From Lachnospiraceae bacterium (GTDB taxonomy: Bacteria > Bacillota > Clostridia > Lachnospirales > Lachnospiraceae): 9,224 bases of DNA. Positions 6,401-9,224 of the stretch are shown piece by piece. Every line of letters begins with the position of its first letter. Position 1 is the stretch's first letter. Under the pieces are notes generated by a model. That model was not told the origin of the DNA. It did not search any database and saw only the letters and a program-made list of their open reading frames with translations. Position numbers and translations under genes: made by a program. The stretch is from the NCBI GenBank assembly GCA_902363675.1, contig CABJAV010000054.1, forward strand, positions 1 to 9,224, read 5' to 3'.

Positions 6401-6452
6401 AAGCTATGTAAAAGAAATTTTACATGCTTTTATCTAATATGTAAAAGCCTTT
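6401..6452 (+). terminator. Two overlapping, mutually exclusive hairpins after the kinase gene
   Basis: Hairpin A: AAGC (6401-6404) plus ATGTAAAA (6406-6413) pairs with TTTTACAT (6418-6425) plus GCTT (6426-6429), with one bulged T and a GAAA tetraloop. Hairpin B: GCTTTTA (6426-6432) pairs with TAAAAGC (6442-6448) and is followed by CTTTT. They share 6426-6429, and a second ATGTAAAA at 6439-6446 could compete for the same TTTTACAT. Hairpin B is the terminator-like one. The set lies 14 bp after the kinase stop and probably ends the operon. Confidence 0.5.
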
Positions 6453-6474
6453 TGATAGACATTACTACTACGTT

Positions 6475-6483
6475 TGCTGTAAT
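6475..6483 (+). promoter_or_regulatory. Possible extended -10 promoter for the small ORF
   Basis: TGC-TGTAAT forms an extended -10 element one base from consensus in the hexamer. A TTGATA (6452-6457) lies 20 bp upstream, too far for an ideal -35, but extended -10 promoters tolerate that. The ribosome site follows at 6494-6500. Confidence 0.3.
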
Positions 6484-6511
6484 CTCATGGAAGAAGGAGG
6501 CATACAGAATT

Positions 6512-6610
6512 ATGATAGCTGATAAAATTAAAAATGCTCGTACTATTCTTTATTACATAACTATCATTATAGTTGGGATTATATGCACATATAAGAAGAG
6601 AATAATATAA
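6512..6610 (+). CDS. Small single-helix membrane peptide, 32 residues
   Basis: ATG 6512 follows a strong AAGGAGG (6494-6500) at a spacing of 11 bases. The peptide starts MIADKIKNARTILYY and continues with ITIIIVGIICTYKKRII, then TAA 6608-6610. It has a short charged head, one hydrophobic stretch of about 15-18 residues (12-28) and a basic tail, so it should sit in the membrane with the tail inside. I do not recognise a family. It follows the resistance operon by about 125 bp, behind its own possible promoter and a likely terminator. It could be a small accessory or immunity peptide, a type I toxin-like peptide, or a chance ORF; the ribosome site and the hydrophobic-plus-basic pattern argue against chance but do not settle function. 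Confidence 0.45.
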   Translation: MIADKIKNARTILYYITIIIVGIICTYKKRII

Positions 6611-6619
6611 CTTTTGTTA

Positions 6620-6650
6620 TGATATCAAATGATTTTTTCATTTAATATAA
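6620..6650. repeat. AT-rich hairpin downstream of the small ORF
   Basis: AAATGA-TTTTT-TCATTT forms a 6-bp stem, flanked by GTTAT and ATAAC that extend it across an internal loop. It is a weak structure with no T-run after it. The rest of 6611-6700 has no gene or other signal that I can see. Confidence 0.3.
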
Positions 6651-6707
6651 CATTGCATTGGATGAAAAAATGTGTTTGGAGATGAAAACATAATCGAATT
6701 GAAATAG

Positions 6708-6752
6708 GGCTACCGCAATCCCATTGGCTTTAGACGGTGGGTTAAGGTAGCC
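6708..6752 (+). repeat. IS605-type left-end hairpin
   Basis: GGCTACC (6708-6714) pairs with GGTAGCC (6746-6752). Inside it CCCATTG (6720-6726) pairs with CGGTGGG (6735-6741, two G-T pairs) around the loop GCTTTAGA. TnpA of IS200/IS605 elements recognises such subterminal hairpins in single-stranded DNA. Confidence 0.75.
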
Positions 6753-6782
6753 AAAAATCAGAAATTATTGTATACTCATGGC

Positions 6783-7103
6783 ATGGGAACATGGAAATCT
6801 AAAAACAGACGCAAATACCTATTACAATATCACATTATTTTTGTCTGCAAATATAGAAAGAAATTACTGGTTTCGAGACGGATATCAGATGATATAAAAC
6901 AGTTTTCGTATGAGATATGTCAGAGACACAGTGTGATAATAAGATATATGGAAACAGATAAAGATCACATTCACTACATGAATACAGAGACGAAAAATCT
7001 GTCAGTAAGGGAGTGGATATGTCCTGTCTGTGGAACAAATCATGACAGGGATATCAATGCAGCAAAGAATATAATGGAAGAAGGATTAAGACAAATAGCA
7101 TAA
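6783..7103 (+). pseudogene. In-frame fusion of IS200/IS605 tnpA start to tnpB end
   Basis: From ATG 6783 (or TTG 6768) the frame encodes [20 protein letters not shown], then [10 protein letters not shown] and [11 protein letters not shown]. This is the N-terminal part of a Y1 transposase, including the HUH metal-binding pair (H-I-H). The part with the catalytic tyrosine is missing. At about 6979-6985 the frame passes without a stop into [30 protein letters not shown] and MEEGLRQIA, the C-terminus of a TnpB nuclease: the second CxxC of its zinc site and the last RuvC aspartate region. The rest of TnpB, including the first CxxC and the other RuvC acids, is deleted. About 106 residues remain; neither activity is possible on its own. 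No clear ribosome site precedes either start, so expression is doubtful. Confidence 0.85.
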
Positions 7104-7263
7104 AAATAACAATATAGGGCAGGGACTGCCCGAATTAACGCCTGTGGAGATAGTAGGGAGCAAAACATCCGGTGGATGTTTGTTCTGCTCCGACCGGAGT
7201 GGAACGTAGAAACGAGGTCTGCGAAGCAGGAAGTCCATTGGCTTTAGACAATGGGTAGTTCAC
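7104..7263 (+). ncRNA. Probable omega RNA (TnpB guide RNA) region of the deleted element
   Basis: The 3' end of tnpB and the following noncoding stretch normally give rise to the guide RNA used by TnpB, ending at the right end of the element, with the flanking bases as guide. Strong hairpins are visible: GGGCAG-GGA-CTGCCC (7117-7131), a 14-bp stem at 7157-7170 with 7174-7191 (four-base bulge GTTC), CTCC-GACC-GGAG at 7188-7199, and the right-end stem 7235-7254. If transcribed and cut at the element end, the guide would start at 7264. No full TnpB is present here, so any activity would need one encoded elsewhere. Confidence 0.55.
7234..7255 (+). repeat. IS605-type right-end hairpin
   Basis: CCATTG (7235-7240) pairs perfectly with CAATGG (7249-7254) around the loop GCTTTAGA, extended by one T-G pair. 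The loop and left arm are identical to the left-end hairpin. GTAGTTCAC follows and probably contains the cleavage end. Confidence 0.75.
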
Positions 7264-7314
7264 CGATGAATCAGGAATAGAATCTGTATACAAAAATAAC
7301 GAGGAGGTTCACAC

Positions 7315-8070
7315 ATGAAATCAAGAATTAATATGAAGAAATTCGGAGCAATTGTATTGGCAGCCAGTCTTTCTTTCGGTATGCTGGCAACATCTGCACA
7401 GGAGACAAATGCAGCAGCTAATTATTAAGTAAAGAAAGTCGCGTATTCGAAAGAGTACAAACGGGATGATGGAACGGCATATTTTACGGTCAAAGGAAAA
7501 TTTCCACAGATTAAAAATGACACAGACGCCGCAAAGAAGATCAATCAGGCATTGACCAAAGAGAAAAATAGTCTAATCAATCAGTGGAAAAAGAATGCAA
7601 AAGAATATAAGAATGAGATTAAAAAAGATAATAATTTAGAAATTACATATGGAGATGAAATTACATATAAAGTGTATTCCAATGATGATAAGTACTTTAG
7701 TGTAATGCTCAGTGGTTATCTGTTTATCGGTGGAGCACACGGTAATCCGTATCGTAGCTGTCTGACATTTGATGCACAGACCGGAGAAAAGCTTACTGCA
7801 ACTAAAATATTTGGAATCAGTAAGAAACAGTTGAATCAAAAGGTGAAGAAACTTTATCTGAAAAAGTATGATAAAATGGGCGAAGAAGCAGGATTCTATC
7901 CGGCAATAGGAGATGAGGATGGAAGAAAGTTATTACAGGATAACCTGAAAAATATGGATTTTAACTCTTCATTTTATGTGAAGAATGGTAAGGCAGTATT
8001 TTATGCAGAGCCATACGCATTAGGAACATATGCGGCAGGATTTATTTCGGTTTCTGCAACAATCAAATGA
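7315..8070 (+). pseudogene. Secreted DUF4163/DUF3298-type protein, broken by one stop codon
   Basis: ATG 7315 has an excellent GAGGAGG site (7301-7307). Residues 1-37 are a signal peptide: basic start MKSRINMKK, hydrophobic core IVLAASLSFGMLA and a TSAQETNAAA cleavage region. Codon 38 is TAA (7426-7428), but the same frame continues unbroken to TGA 8068-8070 and would give 251 residues. The part after the stop reads KKVAYSKEYKRDDG and so on, and contains FIGGAHGNPYRSCLTFDAQT with GEKLTATKIFG (about 137-167), typical of the DUF3298 domain following DUF4163; relatives include RsiV- and PdaC-type envelope proteins. One base change (for example CAA to TAA) explains the break. A TTG at 7552 could restart but has no ribosome site or signal peptide. 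The deleted IS element ends about 50 bp upstream and no good promoter lies between. Confidence 0.75.
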
Positions 8071-8085
8071 TGTGAGGGTTAAATA

Positions 8086-8101
8086 AATTGTACATACAAT
8101 T
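8086..8101. repeat. Small perfect hairpin AATTGT-ACAT-ACAATT
   Basis: A 6-bp perfect stem with a four-base loop, starting 15 bp after the stop of the broken secreted gene. No T-run follows, so it is a weak terminator candidate at best. The stretch 8102-8188 shows no gene. Confidence 0.35.
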
Positions 8102-8611
8102 GATACAATGATCACAAAATCTTCACAAAAATTTGGCACTCTACCATTGTTATTGTGACGTTGGTTTTGTCTAGTTTCATATAGTCCCGTAACGCCCTAG
8201 TTACAAGGGTTTCACGGATTTTGAAAATTTGTAGCTGTTCATCAAAAATCGTCATTTTTCAGAAATTTGGGGTCAAAATTGGCGTCAGATAGCACACCAG
8301 AGAGAAAAATTAAATATTTTGTAACTATTCAGCACCCCGTTTAGGGTACATAAATTTTTGGTCAAAACAGAGAAAATATAATTTCTGTTTTATCATTGCT
8401 TTATTGCGAAAAGTGGATAACTTTTCAATGTGACTGCCAAATACTTTTTGTCTGTGAATTACTAAACAATAAGGCCTTGATTACAGCCAGATAACGTTTT
8501 ATTTGTGGATTTTATCTGAGTGTTATCGGCAGTTATTTTCTGATTTTTACTGTTTATCCACCGTCATTTTGACAGTACATCCAAACTTTACAATTCGCTT
8601 TTTAGCACATT

Positions 8612-8646
8612 TTCCGTTAAAATAGATGTATCAAATCTTAACGGAA
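8612..8646 (+). promoter_or_regulatory. 9-bp inverted repeat overlapping the tnpC ribosome site
   Basis: TTCCGTTAA (8612-8620) is the exact reverse complement of TTAACGGAA (8638-8646), with 17 bases between. The right arm runs into the ribosome site GGAAGAAGG (8643-8651). In an RNA that contains both arms, the hairpin would partly hide the site and lower transposase translation. The left arm also overlaps a TAAAAT (8618-8623) that could be a -10, so a transcript starting just after it would lack the left arm and be freely translated. Confidence 0.5.
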
Positions 8647-8659
8647 GAAGGTGGTCTGA

Positions 8660-9224
8660 TTGACAAAAGATGAAATGATCAAGCAGTTATTACAGCAGGT
8701 TAATTCCTTAACATCAACTGTAGATTCCTTGAATGCTACGATCAATACTCAAACACAGTTAATCGTTCAGCTCAATCAGACAATACAGGAACTGAAGGAA
8801 CAGCTTAATAAAAACTCCAAAAACAGTTCCAAACCACCTTCAAGTGATGGCTATAAAAAACCTGCTCCTAAGAGTCTCCGCAAACCATCCGGAAAAAAGG
8901 TCGGTGGACAAGACGGACATCAGGGGACACATTTAGCGGTAATAACAGCTCCGGATGAAATCGTCACACATATGCCATCCGCATGTAAAGGATGCCGACA
9001 TTACCAGATGTGCAAAGGCACCGCCTGCATTGCTGAGAAACGACATGTCATCGATGCGGTTGTCACAGTAAATGTAACAGAACATCAAGTTCTGGAACTT
9101 CCAATCTGTATGCTGCACGGGGATACCCGCAGAGGTGAGTTTCCTGCTGATGTAAAAGCAGCCGTACAGTATGGCGAAAACCTTCAGTCATTAGCTGTTG
9201 CGTTGAATACCGTAGGTGCAGTCA
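8660..9224 (+). CDS. tnpC: IS66-family transposase TnpC, N-terminal part (incomplete)
   Basis: The frame starts at TTG 8660, eight bases after AGAAGG; the next ATG (8675) is five codons further in. It stays open to the window end, giving 188 residues of a protein usually near 500. Residues 8-52 form a leucine-rich coiled coil (LLQQVNSL, LNATI, LIVQLNQTIQELKEQL), the IS66 N-terminal zipper. Next come LNKNSKNSSKPPSSDGYKK (49-67) and GKKVGGQDGHQGTHL, the classical IS66 linker. A zinc-binding segment follows with Cys109, Cys112, Cys118 and Cys123. The DDE catalytic domain lies beyond the window, so intactness cannot be judged. Role: cut-and-paste transposition of its element. Confidence 0.88.
   Translation, partial: MTKDEMIKQLLQQVNSLTSTVDSLNATINTQTQLIVQLNQTIQELKEQLNKNSKNSSKPPSSDGYKKPAPKSLRKPSGKKVGGQDGHQGTHLAVITAPDEIVTHMPSACKGCRHYQMCKGTACIAEKRHVIDAVVTVNVTEHQVLELPICMLHGDTRRGEFPADVKAAVQYGENLQSLAVALNTVGAV

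Larger units (their letters stand above)
6690..7263 (+). mobile_element. Internally deleted IS200/IS605-family element
   Basis: Both ends of an IS605-type element are present around a shortened core. The left-end hairpin is at 6708-6752 and the right-end hairpin at 7235-7254; they share the 14-mer CCATTGGCTTTAGA, including the identical loop GCTTTAGA. Between them lie the first two thirds of tnpA fused to the last part of tnpB, then the structured 3' region. Normal IS605 elements with tnpA and tnpB are roughly 1.7-2 kb; this one is about 0.57 kb. TTCAC at 7259-7263 is the likely right cleavage end. The exact left end is uncertain: such elements usually start some tens of bases before the hairpin and make no target duplication. 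It could still be mobilised in trans by an intact TnpA. Confidence 0.8.
8189..9224 (+). mobile_element. Left part of an IS66-family element (runs off the window)
   Basis: The transposase at 8660 shows that this is IS66 family. Upstream there is no tnpA or tnpB reading frame, so it fits the single-gene subgroup (ISBst12-like) that has only tnpC. The left end cannot be fixed because the right end is outside the window. Candidates are GTAACG at 8189, GTAGCTGTTCA at 8231 and GTAACTATTCA at 8321; IS66 ends often begin GTAA. The leader from 8189 to 8659 holds no gene, only AT-rich sequence, two related 14-mers (8228 and 8318), GATAAC/GTTATC arms at about 8490-8526, and the inverted repeat before the start codon. 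Confidence 0.6.

Noticed and set aside
6401..6452. CRISPR-like repeat from the two ATGTAAAA copies
   Set aside because: Only two 8-mers with irregular spacing; better explained as hairpin arms. No repeat-spacer pattern occurs anywhere in the window.
7552..8070. TTG 7552 ORF as an independent cytoplasmic protein
   Set aside because: No ribosome site, no signal peptide, and the conserved protein frame starts well upstream, in frame with a good secretion start at 7315.
8189..8659. Possible IS66 tnpA/tnpB accessory genes in the leader
   Set aside because: No frame there is long or protein-like; stops are dense in all frames, consistent with a tnpC-only subgroup.

Overview
The window looks like accessory DNA from a low-GC gut Firmicute, most likely a Lachnospiraceae/Clostridiales member. 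The reasons are the AT-rich codon use, the strong AGGAGG-type ribosome sites, the LanFEG-type transporter with its two-component system, and the IS200/IS605 and IS66 elements. This is inferred from protein and element style, not from a marker gene. Every gene I can support reads on the + strand.

Layout. Positions 1-190 hold no gene but contain several small hairpins and may be the 3' noncoding end of a mobile element. Positions 191-1085 are a gene graveyard: the end of a Big_2 surface protein, the first residues of a CbiM-like permease, a C-terminal piece resembling an alpha-galactosidase, and the middle of a short-chain dehydrogenase, with no intact gene. At 1087-1742 an intact TetR-family regulator sits behind a near-consensus promoter overlaid by two copies of one palindromic operator. 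It is followed by a truncated methyltransferase (1770-2088).

The core, 2167-6387, is a tightly packed five-gene operon: ABC ATPase (LanF type, with an E in the Q-loop position), two six-helix permeases (LanE/MutE and LanG/MutG types), an OmpR-family response regulator and a sensor kinase. Genes overlap or are spaced by one to a few bases. Together they should sense a peptide antibiotic (lantibiotic or similar cationic peptide), switch on the operon and clear the peptide from the membrane. No lantibiotic precursor or modification gene is visible, so it reads as a stand-alone resistance module. An 11-bp direct repeat upstream of the ATPase gene is a candidate regulator site.

Downstream lie two mutually exclusive hairpins (6401-6452), a 32-residue one-helix membrane peptide with a good ribosome site (6512-6610), and a shrunken IS200/IS605 element (about 6690-7263). 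In that element an internal deletion fused the start of tnpA in frame to the last residues of tnpB, keeping both end hairpins and the structured 3' RNA region. The element ends about 50 bp before a secreted DUF4163/DUF3298-type gene (7315-8070) that is broken by one stop codon just after its signal peptide. The window closes with the left part of an IS66-family element whose tnpC (8660 onward) runs off the end; its ribosome site overlaps one arm of a 9-bp inverted repeat.
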